The notes below the pieces were generated by a model. The model had not been told where the DNA came from. It saw only the letters and a program-made list of their open reading frames with translations, and searched no databases. 64,000 bases of DNA from Candidatus Obscuribacterales bacterium (GTDB lineage: Bacteria; Cyanobacteriota; Vampirovibrionia; Obscuribacterales; Obscuribacteraceae): positions 434,001 to 498,000 of the forward strand of contig JAIETZ010000002.1 in assembly GCA_019744775.1 (NCBI GenBank), given 5' to 3'. Position 1 is the stretch's first letter, and each line of letters opens with the position of its first letter. Position numbers and translations under genes: made by a program. Positions 8,696 through 15,981 of the stretch are shown here, in pieces.

Positions 8696-9301
8696 ATGAA
8701 AAAACATCTGATTATTCTCACCACAATCCTTATCGTGATGTCCGGAGTTTTTCTCAGCTGGTCACAGAAACAATGCCAAGCCAGCGCGCGCGATTTTGAC
8801 TGGACAATTACCGCAACAACAGAAGAGATGAAAGACTATTTTACGTTTCCGGGCAACAATCTCAACCCAATTGTCAAAGTAAGAGTAGTCTACAAAGACA
8901 AAAAAACAACCAAGGGCGAAGATGTCCCCTATGAAGACTTGTTCTTTCGCGGTTGCGAAGCAGTCGGGCTAAGACGCTATAGTGTTCTTAACATCACGAA
9001 TACTGGTCTCGGCTCAATTCGTATTCAGCACAAGACTGATGACGCCGGCTCCGGAGAAACCTGTGCCGCCGCCAATACCATAACCAGACTCTTGCTTGAC
9101 ACTTATATTCTTGGTGATGCACCGTCTGTAGTAGTCGTGCCGCGCACATCGTTTTCGGCAGTCGCTCAGGATCTACGTCGGCAAAACTTCTTCCCGTTTG
9201 ATAGTAACGCCAATGACGCAATTCCAGCTTCTGTCATTTTGTCTCTAGCTTCCGAACCCGATGGCAATCGGCAAAGTATGTATTACAACGGCGGCAATTA
9301 G
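8696..9301 (+). CDS. Exported protein of unknown function
   Basis: About 201 residues beginning MKKHLIILTTILIVMSGVFL, a signal peptide or N-terminal anchor. The mature part is soluble with three Cys (FRGCEAVGL, GETCAAANT and QKQCQAS near the export site) and no motif I recognise. An in-frame GTG at 8681 would add a non-cleavable hydrophilic extension, so ATG at 8696 is preferred. It lies 16 bp after the TadE-like gene on the same strand and overlaps the convergent mutM stop by 4 bp. Position suggests a partner of the TadE-like protein, perhaps a further pilus- or surface-associated component, but this rests on adjacency alone. Confidence 0.55.
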   Translation: MKKHLIILTTILIVMSGVFLSWSQKQCQASARDFDWTITATTEEMKDYFTFPGNNLNPIVKVRVVYKDKKTTKGEDVPYEDLFFRGCEAVGLRRYSVLNITNTGLGSIRIQHKTDDAGSGETCAAANTITRLLLDTYILGDAPSVVVVPRTSFSAVAQDLRRQNFFPFDSNANDAIPASVILSLASEPDGNRQSMYYNGGN

Positions 9302-10137
9302 CGCCTCTGGCAACGCGAACAAAAGTGCGCCGAGCGTCCCGCCAACTTAACTCTTTCAATCTTACTCCCGCATTTGGTACAGGAAAGACCAACGCGACCA
9401 TAGACCAAAGCTTCGTTCTGATAATTGCCGTTGACACCGAAACTGTCTTTGTAGTCTCGTATACTTGAGCCGCCGGCAACAATAGCCTGCGTTAAAACCA
9501 AGCGGATATTTTCCACCAATTTCTTTAGCTTTGCCGCGCTTAAATCAGATGCTCTAGTCTGCGGGTGGACGCCTGTGAGAAACAAAACCTCATCAGCATA
9601 AATATTGCCTATTCCGGCAATCAACCCCTGATCAAGTAATGCCGCTTTTATAGATTGACTGCGCGTGGCCAATTTTTCCTGCAAGTAATTGTGCGTTAAG
9701 TCAGTAAGTGGTTCGGGCCCCATTTTGCTCAGTGCCGGTATTACTTCCTCAAACTTTGCGTTGGATTTTACGAACCAGAGCCGTCCAAATACACGCATGT
9801 CTTCAAAATGCAATTCCTTTCCGGATTGCATTTTGAACAAGACTCGCAAATGCTTGTCGTTTTTGTCTTTGTTGCTTTTCTTGGTTTTCACTACAAGCGC
9901 ACCGGACATGCGCAAATGACATGCTAATCCACTGCCGTCATCAAAACTCATAAGCAAATATTTGCCGCGCCGCACAAAATCAGAAAAAACACGCCCAGGC
10001 ACTAATTTGGCAAAGCTTTTCGCTGAAGGACACGCAATCGATTGCTCACGCAACACTTTTACCGATTCAATGCGCTCGCCGGCAAGGCTCTTTTCCAGCC
10101 CACGCAATACACACTCTACTTCCGGCAACTCTGGCAC
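9298..10137 (-). CDS. mutM: Formamidopyrimidine-DNA glycosylase (Fpg/MutM)
   Basis: A 279-residue base-excision repair enzyme that removes 8-oxoguanine and other oxidised purines and nicks the abasic site. After Met removal the catalytic Pro is the first residue (MPELPEVE, with the conserved Glu next). The conserved basic residue is in RRGKYLL. The helix-two-turn-helix contains LLDQGLIAGIGNIYADEVLF, and the C-terminal zinc finger is complete: C-x2-C in CTKCGSK and C-x2-C in FCSRCQRR. Length is normal. Its start is nine bases after the stop of the cation exchanger gene, so the two are likely one operon, though no functional link is apparent. Confidence 0.97.
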   Translation of the reverse strand: MPELPEVECVLRGLEKSLAGERIESVKVLREQSIACPSAKSFAKLVPGRVFSDFVRRGKYLLMSFDDGSGLACHLRMSGALVVKTKKSNKDKNDKHLRVLFKMQSGKELHFEDMRVFGRLWFVKSNAKFEEVIPALSKMGPEPLTDLTHNYLQEKLATRSQSIKAALLDQGLIAGIGNIYADEVLFLTGVHPQTRASDLSAAKLKKLVENIRLVLTQAIVAGGSSIRDYKDSFGVNGNYQNEALVYGRVGLSCTKCGSKIERVKLAGRSAHFCSRCQRR

Positions 10138-10146
10138 GCAAGTCCT

Positions 10147-11205
10147 TTAGATGAAGAAGAAGCCTATAGACAGAATAATATAAACAGCGAGCAATTGCAG
10201 ACCTTCCAGCCAGTTGCACTCACCATCCAAAACAACAAGCGGCAAGATTAACACCGACAAACCGACAGCGACAATTTCACCAGCCGTGAAATTGAGATTC
10301 ATCGGTTGCCCAAGCAAGAAACTGGCAAAAACAAGCACAGGGGCGACAAACAAGGCTATTTGCGCTCCCGAGCCTAAGGCTATTTGCATAGCCAAATCCA
10401 TGCGGTTTTTCATAGCCATGAGCACAGCTGTTGAGTGTTCGGCGGCATTACCAATAATTGCCACCAATACGACACCAACAAACAACTTTGTCATGCCTAA
10501 AGTCTGCGCTGCCGCTTCCACAGCGTGGACAAGCATCTCAGATAAAGCCGCAACTAATATCGTTGAGACTAGCAGTACTACAAGCGAGCGCCTCACAGAC
10601 CAGCCTTTAGTCCCGAGTGCTTCCTCAGCCTCATCATTCTCTTCAGCGGATCGAGTAAATAAATGTCTGTGCGTCTTTAATGAGAACCAAAGGCTGGCAA
10701 AATAAATGACGAACAATACAATGGCAATAGTAAGTGCAATATTGGACTGCCTCACCGCATGTCCTGCGCCTGTTGAAGCACCATAAACAGCAGGTACTAT
10801 TAGACTTATGGCACCCAGACCCAAAAGCGTCGCCAGAGTGGTCGCAGCCGTTTTGTTGAATGTCTGAGTCTCGTAACGCAAGCCACCAACAAAAATGGAC
10901 AACCCCAACACAAGCAAAACGTTTCCAACAATAGAGCCGGTAATTGATGCTTTCACAACCTCCGGCAAATTGGCGCGTAAGGCTGCCAAAGCAATAATCA
11001 GTTCGCAAGCATTGCCGAAAGTGGCATTGAGCAGTCCGCCTGGTCCTTCACCTAATCTTTCGCCAAGATATTCCGTGGCACGCCCCATTAAGCCGGCAAG
11101 CGGAATAATGGAAAGAGCGCAGAAGGCAAAAATAGTCACCGGCCCCCAATGAAGAAAATGGGACAGGACGGCCAGAGGTAAAAAAATTAGTAACCAGTTG
11201 AGCAT
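10147..11205 (-). CDS. cax: Calcium/proton exchanger (CAX family)
   Basis: A 352-residue membrane antiporter with about eleven hydrophobic segments and the two alpha-repeat motifs of the CaCA superfamily: [15 protein letters not shown] in the first half and [15 protein letters not shown] in the second, each with the acidic residue used in cation binding. An acidic central loop ([11 protein letters not shown]) separates the halves, as in CAX proteins. It should export Ca2+ (or Mn2+) in exchange for H+ across the inner membrane. It leads a two-gene transcript with mutM. Length and repeat structure are typical and no defect is seen. Confidence 0.93.
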   Translation of the reverse strand: MLNWLLIFLPLAVLSHFLHWGPVTIFAFCALSIIPLAGLMGRATEYLGERLGEGPGGLLNATFGNACELIIALAALRANLPEVVKASITGSIVGNVLLVLGLSIFVGGLRYETQTFNKTAATTLATLLGLGAISLIVPAVYGASTGAGHAVRQSNIALTIAIVLFVIYFASLWFSLKTHRHLFTRSAEENDEAEEALGTKGWSVRRSLVVLLVSTILVAALSEMLVHAVEAAAQTLGMTKLFVGVVLVAIIGNAAEHSTAVLMAMKNRMDLAMQIALGSGAQIALFVAPVLVFASFLLGQPMNLNFTAGEIVAVGLSVLILPLVVLDGECNWLEGLQLLAVYIILSIGFFFI

Positions 11206-11289
11206 TGCTATATTTTAGCGCCTTGCCCGACGTGTACTCCTCCGGACTCTAGAGGTTGTCGGCTGAGTCCCACATGTCAAGGACCATAG

Positions 11290-11405
11290 GAAGCGACGCA
11301 AGAGCGGCGAGGAGCCGGTCGTTAGCGGCGCGATGGTGTAAAGCCGGACGGCAAGCGAAGGTGAAGGCGGTGTGTTATTTCAAACACGCCGCCGGAACCG
11401 GAGCG
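11290..11405 (+). repeat. Dispersed mosaic stem-loop repeat, copy 1
   Basis: This interval shares three separated blocks with the complement of 59967-60138: 11298-11320 (23 of 23 bases identical), 11350-11368 (18 of 19) and 11392-11405 (14 of 14). The sequence between blocks differs. Here the last gap holds a stem GGCGGTGTGTT / AACACGCCGCC (11 bp, one G-U) around ATTTCA (about 11366-11393); the other copy has an unrelated stem at the same place. It sits in the 330-bp gap upstream of glutamate dehydrogenase. No coding capacity is evident. Confidence 0.8.
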
Positions 11406-11441
11406 ATATAAAAAGACTTAATGGGGGATTCTACGATAGCT

Positions 11442-11454
11442 TTTACCTGGTAAA
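11442..11454. promoter_or_regulatory. Palindrome TTTACC-T-GGTAAA upstream of gdhA
   Basis: A perfect 6-1-6 palindrome 81 bp before the gdhA start. A related site, TTACCGGGTAA followed by the same ACA, lies at 22890-22903. It could be a regulator operator; no -35/-10 pair is certain nearby. Confidence 0.35.
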
Positions 11455-11535
11455 CATCAGGGTTTCATGGCATACTACCCCCACTAATTCGACAATTGAA
11501 TCTGTGTGACCCGAAACGGTCAGGAGGGTATCTGA

Positions 11536-12819
11536 ATGGCTACAGTGAAGCCGGTTGAAATTCCAGGAATGGAATGCGAAACGCCTCACTTCCTGATGGC
11601 TCAACGACAGCTCGATGAGATAGCTCTCGAGATGGGTCTTGATCCGGAGCTTCACGAGCGTTTGCGTTATCCCAAGCGTGCTCTAATAGTCACAGTGCCA
11701 GTACGCATGGACGACGGCACAGTAAAAACATTTACCGGCTACCGTGTGCAGCACGATGTTAGCTTAGGACCAGGTAAGGGCGGCATCCGCTTCCATCCCG
11801 AAGTCAACCTCGGCGAAGTTTCCGCATTAGCCATGCTCATGACCTGGAAATGCGCCTTGATGGGTTTACCTTATGGTGGTGCCAAAGGCGGCATTCGCTG
11901 CGAACCATGGAATCTTTCTTTGGGTGAGCAAGAAAGACTAACCAGACGGTACACTTCTGAAATTATCAACTTGATTGGACCGGACAAAGACATTCCGGCT
12001 CCGGATATGTACACCAATGAACAGACAATGGCCTGGATCATGGATACATACTCCATCAACGTCGGTCACACAGTGCCTTCGGTAGTTACCGGTAAGCCTG
12101 TTTCCATCGGCGGATCACTGGGCAGAATGGAAGCCACCGGTCGCGGTGTTGCCTACTGCGTACGCCGCGCCTGCCAGGAATCTGGTATCACTGATAAATC
12201 ACCATCTGTTGTTGTGCAAGGTTTCGGTAATGTCGGCGGAGTAGCTGCCAGACAATTATTCGATGCCGGCTTCAAGGTTGTCGCCGTATCTGACGTGCAT
12301 GGTGGCATTTATTGCTCCGACGGCATAGACATTCCACGCTTGCAAGCCTACGTTTCCGAAATGGGTCGCGTAGAAGGCTTCAGCAACTGCAAGGCCGTAT
12401 CCAATACCGAATTGTTGACACTGCCATGTGATGTGCTGGTGCCGGCTGCTCTGGGCAACCAAATCCACGAAAGAAACATGATGGACATCAACGCCAAGAT
12501 AATTGTCGAAGGTGCTAATGGTCCTGTAGGTCCGGAAGCCGACAGATACTTGCACGAAAAGGGCGTACTCATTGTGCCGGATATTCTGGCTAATGCCGGC
12601 GGCGTAACCGTCAGCTACTTTGAGTGGGTTCAAGGCCTAATGCACTTGTTCTGGTCGGAAGACGAAGTGAATAAGCGCCTGGAAGAGATTATGGGAAGAG
12701 CTTGCGATCAAGTTTTTGCTATGGTCAAAAAGACAGGTCTTCGCCCCAGAATGGCTGCGCTTCGTTTGGCCGTCAGCCGCCTGGCAGAAGCTAAAAAGCT
12801 CAGAGGTCTCTACCCATAA
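11536..12819 (+). CDS. gdhA: Glutamate dehydrogenase (Glu/Leu/Phe/Val dehydrogenase family)
   Basis: A 427-residue enzyme that interconverts glutamate and 2-oxoglutarate plus ammonia. The N-terminal substrate domain has PGKGGIRFHPEVNLGEVSAL, then MTWKCALMGLPYGGAKGGI with the catalytic lysine. The C-terminal Rossmann domain has VVQGFGNVGGVAA and the late motif ANAGGVTVSYFEWVQ. Length (about 420) matches the catabolic RocG/GudB-like NAD-type hexameric enzymes rather than the slightly longer anabolic GdhA, so the symbol is a family label. The ATG has AGGAGGG upstream with good spacing. A strong intrinsic terminator follows, so it is monocistronic. Confidence 0.95.
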   Translation: MATVKPVEIPGMECETPHFLMAQRQLDEIALEMGLDPELHERLRYPKRALIVTVPVRMDDGTVKTFTGYRVQHDVSLGPGKGGIRFHPEVNLGEVSALAMLMTWKCALMGLPYGGAKGGIRCEPWNLSLGEQERLTRRYTSEIINLIGPDKDIPAPDMYTNEQTMAWIMDTYSINVGHTVPSVVTGKPVSIGGSLGRMEATGRGVAYCVRRACQESGITDKSPSVVVQGFGNVGGVAARQLFDAGFKVVAVSDVHGGIYCSDGIDIPRLQAYVSEMGRVEGFSNCKAVSNTELLTLPCDVLVPAALGNQIHERNMMDINAKIIVEGANGPVGPEADRYLHEKGVLIVPDILANAGGVTVSYFEWVQGLMHLFWSEDEVNKRLEEIMGRACDQVFAMVKKTGLRPRMAALRLAVSRLAEAKKLRGLYP

Positions 12820-12839
12820 TTGTGGGTTAGTTCATCAAC

Positions 12840-12895
12840 CAAAAGCCGCCTTTCGGGGCGGCTTTTTTGTGTCCCGCCCCGAAAGGCGGCTTTTG
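12840..12895 (+). terminator. gdhA: gdhA terminator inside a 22-bp inverted duplication
   Basis: AAAAGCCGCC-TTTCGG-GGCGGCTTTT followed by TT is a strong intrinsic terminator (12841-12868). In addition 12840-12861 is the exact reverse complement of 12874-12895, so a second, oppositely oriented hairpin lies next to the first and the whole 56 bp can fold into a cruciform. Confidence 0.9.
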
Positions 12896-12945
12896 CTGTA
12901 GCATGAAGATAGGCACGGAAACTCACCAATTAGAGGACTACGCCA

Positions 12946-13155
12946 ATGAGAGCCAAATTGCCAGCCGGTGAAGTCCGAGAAGCAGGGCACTACTTGTGCC
13001 AAGCTTGTCAGACCGTTTTCATTTATGAAACAGGAACACTTTCCTGCCCCAACTGTTATAAATTAGATCCACAAGAACTAATTCCCGTGTACATGGAAGA
13101 TGACGAAGAAGAAAATCAAATGTACTCGGATGATGATTGGGGTTCCGGCGACTAG
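12946..13155 (+). CDS. Small zinc-ribbon protein with acidic tail
   Basis: A 69-residue protein with two CxxC knuckles, YLCQACQTVF and LSCPNCYKL, spaced as in a rubredoxin-like zinc ribbon, followed by a strongly acidic tail (MEDDEEENQMYSDDDWGSGD). Such ribbons often bind nucleic acid or act as adaptor subunits; the acidic tail may mimic nucleic acid or contact basic proteins. The ATG has AGAGGA upstream. The macrodomain gene follows after 3 bp, so the two are co-transcribed and probably co-translated. It was small enough to be overlooked but the Cys pattern makes it convincing. Confidence 0.75.
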   Translation: MRAKLPAGEVREAGHYLCQACQTVFIYETGTLSCPNCYKLDPQELIPVYMEDDEEENQMYSDDDWGSGD

Positions 13156-13158
13156 CCA

Positions 13159-13713
13159 ATGCCTGATAATCAATTACAGATAGGCAAGGCCACTCTAAGC
13201 CTTGCAATAGGAGACATCACGCGGCAAGAGGTCGATGCCATAGTGAATGCCGCCAACACAACGCTCATGGGAGGCGGTGGCGTAGACGGCGCCATTCACC
13301 GGGCAGGCGGTCCAGCAATTTTGCAAGAATGCAAACAGATAAGAGAAACAAGCGGACGCTGCCAGATAGGATGTGCTGTCATCACCGGTGGTGGCAACCT
13401 AAAAGCTCGCTATGTCATTCACGCAGTTGGCCCTATTTGGCACGGGGGTAACGCTAATGAAGCGACACTTTTAGCCGGCGCTTACTCACATAGCCTGAAA
13501 CTTGCCGCCGAGGCCAAGGTTAGTTCTGTTGCCTTCCCATCTATCTCAACAGGAGCTTACGGATTTCCTGTCGTTCTTGCCTCAGCAGTTGCACTTACTA
13601 CCGTCAAAGAATTTTTGCGCACGGAAAGTACAGTAAATGATGTGCGTTTTCTGCTTTTCGATAGTCAGACCTATGATGCGTACGTAAGTGCGCTCAAGAA
13701 AGTAGGCACATAG
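13159..13713 (+). CDS. Macrodomain ADP-ribose-processing protein (YmdB-like)
   Basis: A 184-residue stand-alone macrodomain. The conserved ADP-ribose-binding blocks are present: GDITRQEVDAIVNAANTTLM, GGGGVDGAIHRAGG, ARYVIHAVGPIWHGG and FPSISTGAYGFP. The family removes the acetyl group of O-acetyl-ADP-ribose or strips mono-ADP-ribose from proteins or nucleic acid ends. It directly follows the small zinc-ribbon gene. No dedicated ADP-ribosyltransferase is nearby, so a housekeeping NAD-metabolite role is the simplest reading. Full length. Confidence 0.93.
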   Translation: MPDNQLQIGKATLSLAIGDITRQEVDAIVNAANTTLMGGGGVDGAIHRAGGPAILQECKQIRETSGRCQIGCAVITGGGNLKARYVIHAVGPIWHGGNANEATLLAGAYSHSLKLAAEAKVSSVAFPSISTGAYGFPVVLASAVALTTVKEFLRTESTVNDVRFLLFDSQTYDAYVSALKKVGT

Positions 13714-13926
13714 TTCCAACCCTAATTATCAGCCGGTTCCAAGCTGTCAAAAGAAAATATTTAGAACTTATTAAGAGTACATCGAGACCGTATCGATTTA
13801 GACCAGTAACATATATCAATTGCATATCCAAATCATCCATTAATACCCCATTCTATATATTTTTGACAACTTGACAGCAAATGCAATCAACAACATCCTA
13901 TACACAAACTGGGTGTGTGTGGGGTT

Positions 13927-14172
13927 ATGACTGAGCAATTCGACTTAATCGAATATCAACAGAAGGCAAGGGAGATGACTTGCCCCAAAAAGCTTTTCGC
14001 GCTTTGGGAAGATGTTTGTCTCCGCTATGATCGCCGAGAAATTGGTCGCTATGAAGTGGAAGAGATGAAGGTGGTAATCTGGCCCAATTTGAAAGCGTTG
14101 TCCGCGCTGAGAAACATCGTCAACGGCACTGCTACAGGAAGCAGAGTCGCACGAAAGCAAAGCGCCGGTTAA
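13927..14172 (+). CDS. Small conserved-looking hypothetical protein
   Basis: 81 residues from ATG at 13927 (GGGG lies about seven bases upstream; an in-frame GTG at 13915 would add four residues). Predicted mostly helical and charged, with KKLFALWEDVCLRYDRREIG and EVEEMKVVIWPNLKALSAL. No motif recognised. Its stop abuts the convergent EVE-domain gene without overlap. Two overlapping TTGACA hexamers occur at 13864-13877 but without a well-spaced -10. Coding status is supported by amino-acid composition, the ribosome site and tight packing, not by homology. Confidence 0.5.
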   Translation: MTEQFDLIEYQQKAREMTCPKKLFALWEDVCLRYDRREIGRYEVEEMKVVIWPNLKALSALRNIVNGTATGSRVARKQSAG

Positions 14173-14571
14173 TTACTTGCCGACTATCATTTTCCATTGC
14201 TTGTCCGTCACAGGCATCACGGACAAACGCGACATTTTCACCAAGAGAAAATCAGCGAAAGCCGGATTTGCTTTTATCTCAGCAAGACTGACAGCTTTTG
14301 CCAGGCGTTTTTTCGGTTTTACATCAACGACAGCCAGTTTGGCGTCGCTTTCTTTAGGATCAACATAAGGCTCTGATGTTACTTCAGCAATACCAATTGC
14401 CGATCTCTCGTCGCCTGTGTGATAGATAATGGCGAGATCGCCTTTTTTCACTTGCCGCAGATATTTCAAAGCTAAGTTATTGGCGACACCATCCCAACAA
14501 GTCTTTTTGTCTTTTTCCAATTCATCATAGCTATAACAGCTTGGTTCTGTTTTGAACAACCAATAAGACAT
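14173..14571 (-). CDS. EVE-domain (PUA-like) protein
   Basis: A 132-residue protein with the EVE fold signature: MSYWLFKTEPSCYSYDELE at the N-terminus, TCWDGVANNLALKYLRQVKKGD, LAIIYHTGDERSAIGIAEV and a C-terminal SRLSVMPVTDKQW. EVE domains recognise modified bases in DNA or RNA, and the human relative is THYN1. The start is ATG at 14571, with AAGGAG seven bases upstream; a longer start at 14595 would pass over that ribosome site. Length is typical of single-domain bacterial EVE proteins. No restriction or modification genes adjoin it, though an AbiE-like defence pair lies 1.4 kb away. Confidence 0.92.
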   Translation of the reverse strand: MSYWLFKTEPSCYSYDELEKDKKTCWDGVANNLALKYLRQVKKGDLAIIYHTGDERSAIGIAEVTSEPYVDPKESDAKLAVVDVKPKKRLAKAVSLAEIKANPAFADFLLVKMSRLSVMPVTDKQWKMIVGK

Positions 14572-14863
14572 TTGTCTACTCCTTATTTTGTTCAAAAAAG
14601 TTTTTTTCGTAGGTGGTTGGTTTTACTGTGGTCATATAGTTTCATTCAATTTAGCTCTTAGCTTTCTAGCAAGTTTAGTTGCTCTTATTACACGAGGAAG
14701 GACTCATCTCCATTTAGACCAGCCAACTTTGTCGCTTCGCGTAAGCTCTATCTTACGTTACTCCTTAATGCTATGGTTATATCCTGAGATTGATCTAGGA
14801 TTAGCCTCGGATTACTTTAGATTTGCTATTGGTTTTAAAAAGGAATTCCTGGTTCGTTCTCAA

Positions 14864-14998
14864 TCAAATGTCTCTGCGTCCCAGCTTGTGTATAAATTGT
14901 CTAAGCATTTGGGCTGCCGGATTTAAGTCACGCTGATCGAACAAAACCGCATTTTTGCCGCCAGTTTTGTCTTGTACCTTAATGCCAAAACCGCCCAT
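14864..14998 (-). CDS. 44-codon in-frame continuation after a TAG stop
   Basis: Directly after the TAG that ends the preceding gene (14999-15001), the same frame continues with ATG and reads MGGFGIKVQDKTGGKNAVLF, ending FIHKLGRRDI at TGA 14864-14866. The composition looks coding. Either it is a tiny gene coupled through TAG-ATG, or the upstream gene once continued and a nonsense change split it. No ribosome site of its own is visible other than by coupling. Confidence 0.4.
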   Translation of the reverse strand: MGGFGIKVQDKTGGKNAVLFDQRDLNPAAQMLRQFIHKLGRRDI

Positions 14999-15520
14999 CT
15001 AATTATTGTAAAACTCCAAGTCATATTTTTTATCCAATCCCAGTCGTTGCATTTCAAGATGAATAGGCTCATTTATCATGTGCTGAAATCTTCCAGGGTG
15101 TTCCGTATACCGTTGCACAACTTTCTCAGCCTGGTCAAAGTTTCCACTTTCTAGGGCCTTAGTGAAGTCACCGATATCCTTCAACTCGTTGGGCTGTAGA
15201 CTCTTTAAATAGTCTCGCTCCCTCTGGTTGTGACTGTCTAGAGCAGGCTGTCCAACCTTGAACATCTCTGCCATTTGTTTATCGTCTTTTGCTAATTCCT
15301 GTTGTTCCTGTTTTTCTTGTTGCACATTCCTATCGAACTGTTGCAATAATCGATCGACAGAGGGAAAACTGCTCATATCGGCATTGCTTCCGGTCGCCTG
15401 CAACACATTTTGAGCTTCCTTTGTTTTCATAGCATCAAGCGACTGACGGCTTGCGTTAGTGCTGTCCTTTTCTATGTTTTTCGTGACAGGGTGATCTCCC
15501 TTTTCTGATGAATTGCCCAT
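14999..15520 (-). CDS. Hydrophilic Gln/Asp-rich protein of unknown function
   Basis: 173 residues from ATG at 15520, which has GGAG eight bases upstream; the open frame reaches further up (15724) but that part is Trp/Cys/Arg-rich and does not look coding. The protein is charged and helical, with a Gln-rich coiled region (NVQQEKQEQQELAKDDKQMA) and a C-terminal part with GDFTKALESGNFDQAEKVVQ and LEMQRLGLDKKYDLEFYNN. No family recognised. It ends in TAG followed in frame by 44 more open codons. No export signal. Confidence 0.55.
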   Translation of the reverse strand: MGNSSEKGDHPVTKNIEKDSTNASRQSLDAMKTKEAQNVLQATGSNADMSSFPSVDRLLQQFDRNVQQEKQEQQELAKDDKQMAEMFKVGQPALDSHNQRERDYLKSLQPNELKDIGDFTKALESGNFDQAEKVVQRYTEHPGRFQHMINEPIHLEMQRLGLDKKYDLEFYNN

Positions 15521-15716
15521 TGTGACTTCTCCAATCGAGCCAGTAAAAACTAAACTGCGGTGTTGACACCCAACTCGTATATACCCAGCAGGATAAATTC
15601 GTGGAAAAACGAAAATGGATCCAGCCCAAAAACGCCAGTCTTGACAATCTGATTGCTCCCAAACCTGAAACCTTCTCAGGGTTTGCGTTTTCGGCTTGCT
15701 TAAGCCCCTAGCAATT

Positions 15717-15753
15717 TGGAGCAATTACTGCATTGAGCGTAGTAATTGCTCCA
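15717..15753. repeat. 13-bp perfect inverted repeat
   Basis: TGGAGCAATTACT at 15717-15729 is exactly complementary to AGTAATTGCTCCA at 15741-15753 (11-base loop, with one more C-G pair possible inside). No T-run follows on either strand. It lies between the divergent hypothetical gene and the AbiE-like pair, about 80 bp before the first operator there. Confidence 0.7.
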
Positions 15754-15800
15754 CCCCTACCACCGATCCCAGCCAGGGACTCTTTAACAAATCGCAATTA

Positions 15801-15816
15801 TTTACCACGCAGTAAA
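15801..15816. promoter_or_regulatory. Operator-like site 1 of the AbiE-like pair
   Basis: TTTACCACGCAGTAAA: interrupted palindrome TTTAC-N6-GTAAA. Its complement matches site 2 at 15935-15950 in 15 of 16 bases. AbiEi-type antitoxins are known to bind inverted repeats upstream of their own operon, so autoregulation is a reasonable inference. Confidence 0.55.
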
Positions 15817-15934
15817 TGATTGCATTTTATTAAATTCGGAAATCGAGGAATTCTATTAGTTTTTTCGTTTATATAGGAGTATGCCATACAGGGTTAAATT
15901 AGTTATGAATAGCATGTTTACTCTTTTGAATCAT

Positions 15935-15950
15935 TTTACTGTGTGGTAAA
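15935..15950. promoter_or_regulatory. Operator-like site 2 of the AbiE-like pair
   Basis: TTTACTGTGTGGTAAA, the inverted near-copy of site 1, ending 31 bp before the antitoxin start. Together the two sites bracket the likely promoter region. Confidence 0.55.
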
Positions 15951-15981
15951 ATAAAAGGAATGAGTAAAATAGGTCGTATAA

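Noticed and set aside
14588-14926. 112-codon plus-strand open frame between the EVE gene and the 44-codon frame
   Set aside because: TTG start without a ribosome site, overlaps the minus-strand EVE gene 5' region, and its 3' part is antisense to the better supported continuation at 14864-14998. No motif seen.
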